The notes beneath the pieces are model-generated. The model searched no databases. It saw nothing but the letters and a program-made list of their open reading frames with translations, and was not told the origin of the DNA. Positions 7,626-15,611 of a stretch of DNA of 64,000 bases are shown here, one piece after another (positions within the stretch are counted from its first letter, which is position 1; every line of letters begins with the position of its first letter). The DNA is from Mycolicibacterium sp. BiH015 (lineage in GTDB: Bacteria > Actinomycetota > Actinomycetes > Mycobacteriales > Mycobacteriaceae): the NCBI RefSeq assembly GCF_027706845.1, contig NZ_JAQGCZ010000014.1:1-64000 (forward strand). The letters run 5' to 3'. The position numbers and the translations under genes were made by a program.

Positions 7626-9752
7626 CTAGCGGGTGAGGACAGCCCGGGTACTGGCCTCGGGGCTGAGGTCGAGGCGGCGCAGAAGTTGGGCGTTCAATGC
7701 CACCACGATGGTCGATAGGGACATCAGGATTGCGCCGACCGACATGGGTAGGACAAATCCGACTGGTGCGAGCACTCCAGCCGCCATCGGGACAGAGATG
7801 AGGTTGTATCCGGCGCCCCACCAAAGGTTTTGCTTCATTTTGCGGTAGGTGGCACGGGACAGTTCGATGACCGACAGTACAGATCGCGGGTCCGAGCTGA
7901 CCAGGATGACTCCGGCGGAGGCGATGGCGACATCGGTGCCTGCCCCGATCGCGATGCCGACGTCGGCCTGTGCCAGTGCCGGTGCGTCGTTGACGCCGTC
8001 GCCGACCATGGCGACCTTCTTCCCTTCGTGTTGCAGCTCAGACACTTTGGAGGCCTTGTCTTCTGGGCGCACACCGGCGAACACTCGGTCGATGCCGAGT
8101 TCGCGCCCGACTGCCCGAGCAACGGCATCAGCGTCACCGGTGATCAAGACGACCTCCACACCCAGTTTGTGGAGCGCGTCGACGGCTTCCCGTGATTCAG
8201 GCCGGATTTCGTCGGCCAAGCTAAGCCCACCCACGACGGTGCCATCACGAACGACGTGCAGAATGATCGCTCCCTCGGCCCGCCATCGCGCGGCAGCCGC
8301 GACCTCGTCAGCGCCGACTTCTTCGAGCAGGCGTGGCCCGCCGACGCGGACTTGCTGTCCGTGGACTGTCGCGGTGACACCGACCGCCGGGGAGGACGAA
8401 AAGCCGCTAGCGCGTGGCACATCGAGCCCGCGGTCATGGGCGGCCTTGACGATGGCGCGCGCCAGTGGATGCTCGCTATCGCTCTCGGCTGCGGCGGCTA
8501 GCGCGAGCACGGTGTCCTTATCGAGGTCACCGGTGGTCTCTATCGCCGTCACTGCGGGTTCGCCCTTGGTGAGGGTCCCTGTCTTGTCGAACAACACCGC
8601 GTCGATGGTGCGCATCGCTTCTAAAGCGAGCCGGTCTTTGATGAGCACTCCGCCGCGCGCAGCCCGTTCTGTGGCGATGGATACGACCAGGGGGATCGCC
8701 AAGCCCAACGCGTGGGGGCAGGCGATGACCAGGACGGTGATGGCTCGTATCACCGCGGCGTCGGGGTCTCCCGCTGTCGTCCACGCCGCCGCAGTGATTA
8801 CGGCGGTGAGCAGAGCGAACCAGAAGAGCCAGCCGGCAGCCCTGTCGGCAAGGCGTTGGGCGCGTGAGGAGGAGTTCTGCGCCTCGGCGACCAGGCGCTG
8901 GATCCCAGCGAGTGCGGTGTCCTCGCCTGTGGCGGTGATCTTTATGCGCAACCCGGAATCGGTCGCGACGGTTCCGGCGGTGACCGCGTCGCCGACGCCG
9001 CGGGTGACAGGTCGTGATTCGCCGGTCACCATCGATTCGTCCATGTCGGCACGACCGTCGACGATTGCGCCGTCAGCCGGGACGCTGCCACCAGGCCTGA
9101 CGATGACCAGGTCCCCCAACACCAGGTCTGCTGGTAAGACCGTGACGGTGCGGTCGCCATCGACCTTTTCGGCTTCGTCGGGAAGCAGAGCTGCCAGAGA
9201 GTCCAGCGCGGAAGTGGTTTGGGCGAGCGAGCGCATTTCCACCCAGTGGCCGAGCAGCATGATGACGATCAGCAGCGCCAGTTCCCACCAGAACTCGAGT
9301 TCGTGATGCAGCAGGCCCAGGCTGGCACCCCAGGACGCGAGGAAGGCGACGGTGATCGCCAGACCGATCAGCAGCATCATTCCTGGCTTACGGGAACGGA
9401 TTTCGCCGACCGCGCCGGTGAGGAAGGGACGCCCGCCGACGACGTACATCACTGTCCCCAGCAGGGGTGCGATCCAGCGGGCGCCCGCGAAGTCGGGGAC
9501 TTCGTAGCCGATCAGCATCGCGAACATGGTGGAGAACGCGACAACGGGTACGGCGACAACCAGGTTGAGTAAGAAGAGCTTTCGGAACTGTGCGACGTGA
9601 TCGCCGTGCCCAACGTGGCCTGCGTGGCTATGGCCACCGTGCTGGTTCTGGGGCTGGCTATCAGTGTGCCCGTGATGCTCGCCGTGGCTGTCGTGGTTGC
9701 GATGGCCGGCAGTATGTGACGACGCTACCGCCCTGTCCTGGTGATGTGTCAT
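7626..9752 (-). CDS. copB: CopB-type P1B ATPase (CPH motif) with His-rich N-terminus
   Basis: 708 aa. About 15 His lie in the first 52 residues and replace the usual HMA domain. Then come the P-type ATPase core: TGES at 243-246, the transmembrane metal motif Cys345-Pro346-His347, phosphorylation site DKTGT (Asp389), a HP motif (SEHPLA) and hinge GDGVNDAP. The CPH motif defines the P1B-3 or CopB group, which exports Cu(I)/Cu(II). The start at 9752 follows AGGAG by 7 nt; an upstream in-frame codon at 9797 lacks one. Last gene of the copper operon that begins at 14014, 90 nt after csoR. Confidence 0.92.
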   Translation of the reverse strand: MTHHQDRAVASSHTAGHRNHDSHGEHHGHTDSQPQNQHGGHSHAGHVGHGDHVAQFRKLFLLNLVVAVPVVAFSTMFAMLIGYEVPDFAGARWIAPLLGTVMYVVGGRPFLTGAVGEIRSRKPGMMLLIGLAITVAFLASWGASLGLLHHELEFWWELALLIVIMLLGHWVEMRSLAQTTSALDSLAALLPDEAEKVDGDRTVTVLPADLVLGDLVIVRPGGSVPADGAIVDGRADMDESMVTGESRPVTRGVGDAVTAGTVATDSGLRIKITATGEDTALAGIQRLVAEAQNSSSRAQRLADRAAGWLFWFALLTAVITAAAWTTAGDPDAAVIRAITVLVIACPHALGLAIPLVVSIATERAARGGVLIKDRLALEAMRTIDAVLFDKTGTLTKGEPAVTAIETTGDLDKDTVLALAAAAESDSEHPLARAIVKAAHDRGLDVPRASGFSSSPAVGVTATVHGQQVRVGGPRLLEEVGADEVAAAARWRAEGAIILHVVRDGTVVGGLSLADEIRPESREAVDALHKLGVEVVLITGDADAVARAVGRELGIDRVFAGVRPEDKASKVSELQHEGKKVAMVGDGVNDAPALAQADVGIAIGAGTDVAIASAGVILVSSDPRSVLSVIELSRATYRKMKQNLWWGAGYNLISVPMAAGVLAPVGFVLPMSVGAILMSLSTIVVALNAQLLRRLDLSPEASTRAVLTR

Positions 9753-9842
9753 CTGTTGTTCTCCTGTATGGAGCTGACGTGGTGGTTGGACGTCCACGCC
9801 GCGGCCGGTGCAGCGGCGGACGTGGCGTCGCCGCCGAGACCG

Positions 9843-10172
9843 TCACGACCGCACGAGTCGGGCGATGGCTTCCGATGCTTCGGTGAGTTTGGCGTCGGCT
9901 TCTCGTCCCCCGACGGCGGCGGCGTCGCGAACGCAGTGGCGTAGATGGTCGTCGAGCAGCGCCAACGCAACGCCCTGCAGCGCCTTGGTCAGTGCGTCAG
10001 CTTGAGTCAGAATGTCGATGCAATAGCGATCTTCTTCGATCATTCTGCTGATGCCGCGGGCCTGCCCTTCAATGCGTTTCATGCGCTTGAGGTACTTGTC
10101 TTTGTCGCTGATGTAGCCGTGGGGTCCTGAACCTGGCGTGAGGGCATCGTCTCGGGCTTCGGCGTGAGTCAT
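9843..10172 (-). CDS. csoR: CsoR copper-sensing repressor
   Basis: 109 aa. The full Cu(I) triad is present: Cys51 (RYCIDIL), His76 and Cys80 (DDHLRHCV). The helix with KRMKRIEGQARGI carries the basic DNA-binding face. Apo-CsoR represses copper-efflux genes and is released by Cu(I). The start at 10172 has AAGGAC 6 nt upstream; extending the frame 5' would add a sequence with no homology. Encoded inside the operon it is expected to control, via the dyads at 14042-14091. Confidence 0.92.
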   Translation of the reverse strand: MTHAEARDDALTPGSGPHGYISDKDKYLKRMKRIEGQARGISRMIEEDRYCIDILTQADALTKALQGVALALLDDHLRHCVRDAAAVGGREADAKLTEASEAIARLVRS

Positions 10173-10227
10173 GAGCGGTCCTTCGGGGTGGTATGAGCTG
10201 CGGTGCGACTTCGGTCGACGAGGCTGG

Positions 10228-10497
10228 TCAGACCAGGCTGGCGTACTTGTCGGGGTCGCGGTCGAATCGCGATCCACATCCTTTGCAGCAGAACCAGTAT
10301 CGGCGGCCACGGTAGTCGCGGAACAGCCCGGCCGCTTCGGCGACGGCCTTGTTCACCGGGGAGCCGGGCATCACCGGGCACGTCGTCTGTTCCTCGGTGT
10401 CGAGAAGGTTCCTGGCCCCGGGAGTAAGCACCGCAGCCTCGATGTGCGGGGTGGATCCGCAGCAGCAGCTTGTTGTCGGGCGGTTGTCATTGAACAT
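10228..10497 (-). CDS. YHS-domain metal-binding protein
   Basis: 89 aa. A CCC triplet lies at 11-13. The YHS-like domain spans about 38-88, with CPVMPG (Cys40) and the paired knuckle FCCKGCG (Cys70, Cys71, Cys74) after the YRGRRYWF strand. YHS proteins and YHS domains of heavy-metal ATPases bind soft or transition metals. The gene lies 24 nt downstream of copA with AGGAAA 4 nt before the ATG. Probably a cytoplasmic copper-binding accessory to CopA. Confidence 0.85.
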   Translation of the reverse strand: MFNDNRPTTSCCCGSTPHIEAAVLTPGARNLLDTEEQTTCPVMPGSPVNKAVAEAAGLFRDYRGRRYWFCCKGCGSRFDRDPDKYASLV

Positions 10498-10521
10498 GAC
10501 TTTCCTTTCTCTACAGAGGAA

Positions 10522-12789
10522 TCAAATGGCAGAGGTCGAGGACGTGGATGCGAATCCGCGCAGGCGCAGGCTGTTGCCCACCACGAAGACGCTGGAGAAG
10601 GCCATCGCGGCGCCCGCGAGCATGGGGTTGAGCATGCCCAGTGCAGCCACCGGAATGGCTGCGACGTTGTAGGCGAAGGCCCAGAACAGGTTGGTCTTAA
10701 TGGTCGATAACGTCTTGCGGGACAGTCGGATGGCATCGACGGCGCTGCGCAGGTCGCCCCGCACCAGGGTGATGTCGGAGGCCTCGATGGCTACGTCGGT
10801 CCCAGCCCCCATCGCGAGGCCGAGGTCGGCTTGGGCGAGTGCGGGCGCGTCGTTGACGCCATCCCCGACCATCGCCACGGTCTTGCCTTCGGTCTGCAGT
10901 CGGGCGACGACGTCGACCTTGTCTTGGGGCATGACCTCGGCGATGACGGTGTCGATGCCGACCTCGGCAGCGATCTGCCGGGCGACGGTTTCGTTGTCTC
11001 CGGTGAGCAGTACTGGTGTCAGCCCGAGTTCGCGCATTTGCGAGATGGCCTGCTTGCTGGTGGGTTTAACGGTGTCGGCCACGAGGAGTAGACCGCGTGC
11101 TTCGCCGTCCCAGCCGACGGCGACGACGGTTTTCCCTTCGGCTTCGGCGCCTTTCTTCGCGTGCAACAACTCGGGGCTGAGGTGCGCAGCCCAGTCGGCG
11201 AGCAGCGATTCGCGACCGACCACGACGGCGTGCCCGTCCACAATGCCTTGCACGCCTTTGCCTTCGACGTTGGCGAAGTCCTCAGGGCTGGGTAGCGGCC
11301 CGACTTTGTCGGCGGCAGCGACGGCGATGGCGCGCGCGATCGGGTGTTCCGACGCGTTCTCCAGTGCGCCGGCACACCGAAGTACGTCCGCGACGTCGGT
11401 ACCGGGTATGGCGATGACATCGATCAGTTCCATCTTTCCGGTGGTAACGGTGCCGGTCTTGTCGAGGACGACGGTGTCGACCATGCGCGTGGACTCCAGC
11501 ACCTCCGGGCCCTTGATCAGCACCCCGAGCTGGGCACCTCGACCGGTACCCACCAGCAGTGCCGTGGGGGTGGCCAACCCGAGGGCACACGGGCAGGCAA
11601 TGACCAGGACCGCAACGGCGGCGGTGAAGGCGGCCGCGACTGGGTATCCCGCACCGAGCCAAGCGCCGAGGGTGATGACCGCGACTACGAGGACGATCGG
11701 CACGAACACCCCCGAGATGCGGTCGGCGAGGCGCTGTACGTGGGCCTTGCCGGTTTGGGCGTTCTCCACCAGCTGGGCCATCTGCGCCAGCTGGGTATCG
11801 GCACCAACGCGGTTGGCTCGCAACACGAGTCGTCCGCCGACGTTGACGGTCGCTCCGATGACGGTGTCGCCGGGGGCGACCTCGACGGGGACCGATTCGC
11901 CGGTCAACATGGAGGCATCGATCGCCGATGTTCCTGTTACCACCACCCCGTCGGTGGCGATCTTCTCCCCGGGCCGTACGACGAACTCGTCATCGACGGT
12001 GAGGTTGTCGACCGAAATCTTGGTTTCTACTCCGTCACGCAGCACGGAGACTTCTTTGGCGCCCAGTTCCAGCAGGGCGCGCAGCGCCGCACCGGCCTGG
12101 CGTTTGGATCGCTTCTCGAAGTAGCGTCCCGCGAGGATGAACGTTGTGACGCCGGCGGCGACTTCGAGATAGATGTTGGCTGCGCCGTGAGACGGTGCGA
12201 GTGTCAGTTCGAAAGGATGTTTCAGTCCCGGCGTGCCGGCGGTCCCCAGAAACAGCGCGTACAGCGACCACCCGAATGCCGACAGGGTGCCCAAGGAGAT
12301 GAGCGTGTCCATCGTCGCGGTGCCGTGGCGAAGATTGGCCCAGGCGGCGCGGTGAAACGGCCACGCCGCCCAGACGATCACCGGAGCGGCCAGCGTCAGT
12401 GATGCCCACTGCCAGTAGGTGAACTGCAAGGCCGGAATCATCGCCATCGCGATCACCGGCACCGACAACATCCCTGAACCAGTCAGCCGGTGGCGCAGGG
12501 AGACCATTTCGGGGTCGGCGGCCCCTCCGGCCTCCTCCGTCGGTGAGACTGTCGCGGGCGTGGGCAGCGCCGCGCTGTATCCGGCGTTCTGCACCTCGGC
12601 GATCAGCAGCGCCGGATCGTATCCGTAAGGCACTGTAACGGTGGCCTTCTCGGTTGCGTAGTTGACCGTTGCCGCGACACCATCGATCTTGTTGAGCTTG
12701 CGTTCGATGCGGTTGGCGCAGGAGGCGCAGGTCATCCCGCTGATGCTGAGCTCGACACTCGTTTCGGTGGCGGGTGTGGATGTCGTCAT
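10522..12789 (-). CDS. copA: Copper-exporting P1B-type ATPase CopA
   Basis: 755 aa. One N-terminal HMA domain (about 10-75) with GMTCASC (Cys21, Cys24); a linker; eight transmembrane helices; TGES at 296-299; membrane Cu motif Cys399-Pro-Cys401; DKTGT with Asp443; HP motif SEHPIA; hinge GDGVNDAP. The CPC motif and HMA domain place it in the P1B-1 Cu(I) group. It pumps Cu(I) from cytoplasm to outside. It is third in the copper operon, 44 nt after the secreted His-rich protein and ahead of the YHS gene. Confidence 0.95.
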   Translation of the reverse strand: MTTSTPATETSVELSISGMTCASCANRIERKLNKIDGVAATVNYATEKATVTVPYGYDPALLIAEVQNAGYSAALPTPATVSPTEEAGGAADPEMVSLRHRLTGSGMLSVPVIAMAMIPALQFTYWQWASLTLAAPVIVWAAWPFHRAAWANLRHGTATMDTLISLGTLSAFGWSLYALFLGTAGTPGLKHPFELTLAPSHGAANIYLEVAAGVTTFILAGRYFEKRSKRQAGAALRALLELGAKEVSVLRDGVETKISVDNLTVDDEFVVRPGEKIATDGVVVTGTSAIDASMLTGESVPVEVAPGDTVIGATVNVGGRLVLRANRVGADTQLAQMAQLVENAQTGKAHVQRLADRISGVFVPIVLVVAVITLGAWLGAGYPVAAAFTAAVAVLVIACPCALGLATPTALLVGTGRGAQLGVLIKGPEVLESTRMVDTVVLDKTGTVTTGKMELIDVIAIPGTDVADVLRCAGALENASEHPIARAIAVAAADKVGPLPSPEDFANVEGKGVQGIVDGHAVVVGRESLLADWAAHLSPELLHAKKGAEAEGKTVVAVGWDGEARGLLLVADTVKPTSKQAISQMRELGLTPVLLTGDNETVARQIAAEVGIDTVIAEVMPQDKVDVVARLQTEGKTVAMVGDGVNDAPALAQADLGLAMGAGTDVAIEASDITLVRGDLRSAVDAIRLSRKTLSTIKTNLFWAFAYNVAAIPVAALGMLNPMLAGAAMAFSSVFVVGNSLRLRGFASTSSTSAI

Positions 12790-12833
12790 GAAACCGCGCT
12801 CCCTTCGACGGTTTGAGCTGTTTGTGAGCTGGT

Positions 12834-13805
12834 TCAGTGCCCGCCGGCATGGCCGCCACGGTGGGACGTTTCCGGCGCCGGCGCATTAGCGTCTCCAGCG
12901 TCGGCATCGACGACGAACGTGGCGGTGTGCACCGCGTCGCGGACTTTGAAGTCGAGGTAGAGCAGGTAGCGACCGGCGGTGGGTGCGGTGGCCGCGAAGG
13001 GCACCACCCGCCCACCTTCGCGGCCCGCTGTCGGCTCGTCGCCCTCGGGATGCACATGCAGATAGGCCAGGTCTCCGTCGCGCAACGCCACGAGGTGCCC
13101 GAACGCGCCCAGATAGGGCTGCAGTGTCGTGACAGGCTGGCCGTCGCGGGTGATTTCGACGGCGAGTTCGCGTGATACGCCCGCCGTCAGCGGACCCTTA
13201 AGTGTCACGGTGTAACCGGCGACGTGGTCGACGGTGCGCGTTGCCGCCGGCTGCACGGGGACGTACTCACCGGCCACCTCGACGGTGCGAGTCAGGGTGA
13301 GGTTCGCACTATCCGCCCCGGCAGGAACGAAATCTGCGAACACGCGGTAGGTGCCGGCTGCACTCCATGTCCACGGTGTCGACCATGCGCCGGTAGCGGT
13401 GTCCAGGACCGGGTGTACATGCGCGAAATGTCGGCCATCGGCACGGACCACGATGAGATGCAATTGCTTGTCGTGCAGGGTCGTGTAGTCGAGCAGTGGC
13501 TTGCCGGCGGCATCAGTAATGCTGAAGCTCAACGTTCCTGGAGCGTCCGCCGTCCGCGGCGCACGTACCGGACCGAGCGTGTAACCGCTTTCGGCTAGGG
13601 ACAGCCCCGGCGCGTCAGGCTTTGGCGACAAGACCCGCGCTGACTGTGCGACCGGCGCGGCGTGCTCAGCTGTGGCAACAGTGCCACCGCCCAGGTGCGC
13701 GATTGTCGCGGTGTCGGGAACGACGGCCGCCGCGGTGACGTATGCCGCGGTGAAAGCCGCCGCGAGCCCCGCGGTGAATATGCCTAGCCGTCCCGCGGCA
13801 TTCAT
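12834..13805 (-). CDS. Exported two-repeat heavy-metal-binding protein with HVH motifs
   Basis: 323 aa. An N-terminal hydrophobic segment (about 7-30) acts as signal or membrane anchor. Two Ig-like repeats each end in a copper-type motif: KQLHLIVVR..FAHVHPVLD in the first and FGHLVALR..YLHVHPEGD in the second; the C-terminus is His/Gly-rich (HRGGHAGGH). Such repeats are seen in YtkA/heavy-metal-associated secreted proteins of actinobacterial copper operons. The ATG overlaps the TGA of copZ (ATGA), so the two are translationally coupled. Likely an extracytoplasmic copper binder that works with CopA. Confidence 0.8.
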   Translation of the reverse strand: MNAAGRLGIFTAGLAAAFTAAYVTAAAVVPDTATIAHLGGGTVATAEHAAPVAQSARVLSPKPDAPGLSLAESGYTLGPVRAPRTADAPGTLSFSITDAAGKPLLDYTTLHDKQLHLIVVRADGRHFAHVHPVLDTATGAWSTPWTWSAAGTYRVFADFVPAGADSANLTLTRTVEVAGEYVPVQPAATRTVDHVAGYTVTLKGPLTAGVSRELAVEITRDGQPVTTLQPYLGAFGHLVALRDGDLAYLHVHPEGDEPTAGREGGRVVPFAATAPTAGRYLLYLDFKVRDAVHTATFVVDADAGDANAPAPETSHRGGHAGGH

Positions 13806-14014
13806 GCGACCCGCACCGCCGAGTAGCCGGCCTCATCGACAGCGGTCAGAATCTGCGCATCATCGATCGGGTTGCTGGAGGTCACGATCAAATCGCCGGT
13901 CTTGGCGTTCACCTCGACGGCTTCCACTCCTGCGACTTCGCTGACCTCTTCCCGCACCGACAGCTCGCAGTGGCCGCAGGTCATTCCCGTTACCGCGTAC
14001 TTGCTGGTGATCAT
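13802..14014 (-). CDS. copZ: CopZ-like copper chaperone (HMA domain)
   Basis: 70 aa, a single HMA domain with GMTCGHC (Cys near residues 12 and 15) and the family end DEAGYSAV. It carries Cu(I) to CopA and may load CsoR. The ATG at 14014 has GGAG 8 nt upstream; a further in-frame ATG at 14032 is possible. First gene of the copper operon, directly downstream of two CsoR-type dyads. Confidence 0.9.
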   Translation of the reverse strand: MITSKYAVTGMTCGHCELSVREEVSEVAGVEAVEVNAKTGDLIVTSSNPIDDAQILTAVDEAGYSAVRVA

Positions 14015-14041
14015 GTCCACGCTCCGTCTCATCGATCCTAC

Positions 14042-14091
14042 ATACCCCCAAGGGGTATTTACAGAACCGACCTTATACCCCCATAGGGTAT
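14042..14091. promoter_or_regulatory. Pair of CsoR-type operators between copZ and the divergent hydrolase-fold gene
   Basis: ATACCCCCAAGGGGTAT at 14042-14058 and ATACCCCCATAGGGTAT at 14075-14091; centres 33 bp apart, on the same helix face. They lie 28 bp before copZ on the minus strand and 90 bp before the plus-strand gene at 14182. They are almost identical to the sites at 5125-5208. Confidence 0.85.
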
Positions 14092-14181
14092 GTTGCAAGC
14101 GTCTATCGAAACTCGTTTTTTCGAGGCCCGATCGGAACCGTTCGCTGGGAAGTCACGCCAGAGGGAGGGATAGGCATTCAG

Positions 14182-14994
14182 ATGAGGGTGCTGCATGTTG
14201 GCGACGACGGCTGGCCGGTGATGGGTGAAGTGATCGGTGCCGGCGATCTCGTTGTGATGCTCCACGGGGGTGGACCCGACCACCACAGCATGCGCCCGCC
14301 TGCTGAGAGCCTCGCTGATCGCTATTGCGTTGCGCTGCCCGATATTAGAGGGTACGGCGCGTCGCGCTGCCCGGACCCATCGCTGCATCGGTGGGACCAG
14401 TACGTCGCCGACGTCATCGCCATTGTGCATGCGCTCGGGGCCACTTCTGCCCACCTCGTCGGCGCAGGACTTGGCGGCACGGTCGTTCTGCGCACATGCC
14501 TGGAAAGCCCCGGCATTGCCCGGTCTGCGGTCGCGATCAGCGCTGAAGCCATCGAGAACGACGGGGACAAAGCCGCAGACACCGACCTGATGGACCAGTT
14601 CGCCCAACGCGCCCGCTTTAGCGGCCTCGCGGCCGCGTGCGAGCTGTTCTTTCCCCACCTGCAGCCGCTCATTGCCAACCCCGTCCGAGACGCCCTCCCA
14701 CGCTCCAACGCTGAAAGTGCTGCTGCCGCAGCCGCAATCGGACATGACCGTGCCTTCGCGACGGCCGACGAACTACAGAGCATCGATACGCCGACGCTGG
14801 TCATCGCCGGGGATGACACCCGCCACCCCACGAATGTGGCCCGTACGGTGGCTGAACTGCTCCCCCGGGGCGCACTTGCCGACGTCGTGATGTCCGCTCG
14901 GCTGCTCAACGCAGAAGACATGGCACGTGCTTTCGCTCCTGCAATCGGCGAGTTTCTCGCCGCAGGCGATCAGACGGCAGCAGAGCGCCCGTAG
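14182..14994 (+). CDS. Alpha/beta-hydrolase-fold protein lacking the nucleophile serine
   Basis: 270 aa. The alpha/beta-hydrolase core is clear: oxyanion HGGG near residue 31, DIRGYGAS near residue 57, the strand-turn-helix HLVGAGLGG near residue 97 and a late strand with TLVIAGDD. In the nucleophile elbow the usual G-x-S-x-G reads G-A-G-L-G, so the catalytic Ser is Gly. The final catalytic His is also not obvious. It may be a non-hydrolytic member or a binding protein. It is transcribed away from copZ across two CsoR-type dyads, so copper control is likely. AGGGAGGG lies about 14 nt before the ATG. Confidence 0.75.
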   Translation: MRVLHVGDDGWPVMGEVIGAGDLVVMLHGGGPDHHSMRPPAESLADRYCVALPDIRGYGASRCPDPSLHRWDQYVADVIAIVHALGATSAHLVGAGLGGTVVLRTCLESPGIARSAVAISAEAIENDGDKAADTDLMDQFAQRARFSGLAAACELFFPHLQPLIANPVRDALPRSNAESAAAAAAIGHDRAFATADELQSIDTPTLVIAGDDTRHPTNVARTVAELLPRGALADVVMSARLLNAEDMARAFAPAIGEFLAAGDQTAAERP

Positions 14995-15120
14995 TTACAA
15001 CGAATCGCGACTTCACCCCCCGCAGCTCAGCCGACGTCGGTCGAACTGGCGGCATGCACGGCGGTATGCAGGGGCGACATCCACGATCCTTGGTCACGTC
15101 GCGTCTGCTGCGAGCCGGGT

Positions 15121-15270
15121 TCAGCCGCAGCAGTTCTTGGCCCTAGCCGGCCTGCCCGTGGGGGCTTTAGCTACTCGTCCAAGTGCGCAGAATGCAAGAT
15201 ACTTGACGATCGATCGAGTGGTGGGACTGTCGATGATGCGCCGGAGTTTGTGTTGTGCCGCGAATTCCAT
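15121..15270 (-). CDS. Novel 49-aa basic protein ending in CCG, behind a CsoR-type operator
   Basis: 49 aa: starts MEFAAQHKLRRII, centre SIVKYLAFCALGRVAK, ends RARAKNCCG. It is basic, with three Cys (one central, two at the C-terminus). A very strong GAGGAGG lies 5 nt before the ATG, and a CsoR-type dyad (15319-15336) lies 49 bp upstream of the start on the same strand. That combination is the argument that it is real; no homologue is recognised. A small copper-induced metal-binding or membrane-associated peptide is possible. Confidence 0.55.
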   Translation of the reverse strand: MEFAAQHKLRRIIDSPTTRSIVKYLAFCALGRVAKAPTGRPARAKNCCG

Positions 15271-15318
15271 TCGAGCCTCCTCGGGTCGTTCGAATCTCTG
15301 CCAGCAGTAGCGCGGAAG

Positions 15319-15336
15319 TTACCCCCCTCGGGGTAT
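15319..15336. promoter_or_regulatory. CsoR-type operator
   Basis: TTACCCCCCTCGGGGTAT, same C-run/G-run architecture as the sites in the cop and cst promoters. It is close to the 49-aa minus-strand gene (start 15270) and 276 bp upstream of the plus-strand L,D-transpeptidase. The rest of 14995-15611 shows no other gene I would support. Confidence 0.7.
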
Positions 15337-15611
15337 CGATAACAAGGCTGTCCTTCGGTAGCCCGCACATGATCGGCCAGCAACGCGGGGCGTCACGGCA
15401 CTCCCTCTCCGGCCGAGCCCACGGCGCGCGCCAGCATGGAACGGGCGAGCTTTACCGAATCTTCATTGAAGGGCTAGTAAAGCCAAACGCCGCGCCGGCA
15501 CGCTATGGGCATAGCCCATTGATACGGCGAGGCGCGACTTGCGAGAAAGGGCGTGCTATCGCTCCTCGTCAGACGAAATTCGGCAACAACACGATACGGA
15601 GAGCTACCGGA

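Noticed and set aside
14906..15097. Minus-strand frame with Cys-Pro motif (GCRPCIPPCMPP)
   Set aside because: No ribosome binding site and it runs antisense into the hydrolase-fold gene; probably chance.
15284..15310. Possible second att copy: GTTCGAATC near 15289 resembles the tRNA T-arm
   Set aside because: Only about 9 bases match without the flanking tRNA 3' end; expected by chance.
15255..15611. Longer L,D-transpeptidase starting at 15255
   Set aside because: The extension has no signal peptide and overlaps the operator at 15319 and the minus-strand 49-aa gene; the ATG at 15612 gives a lipobox and LdtMt2 length.
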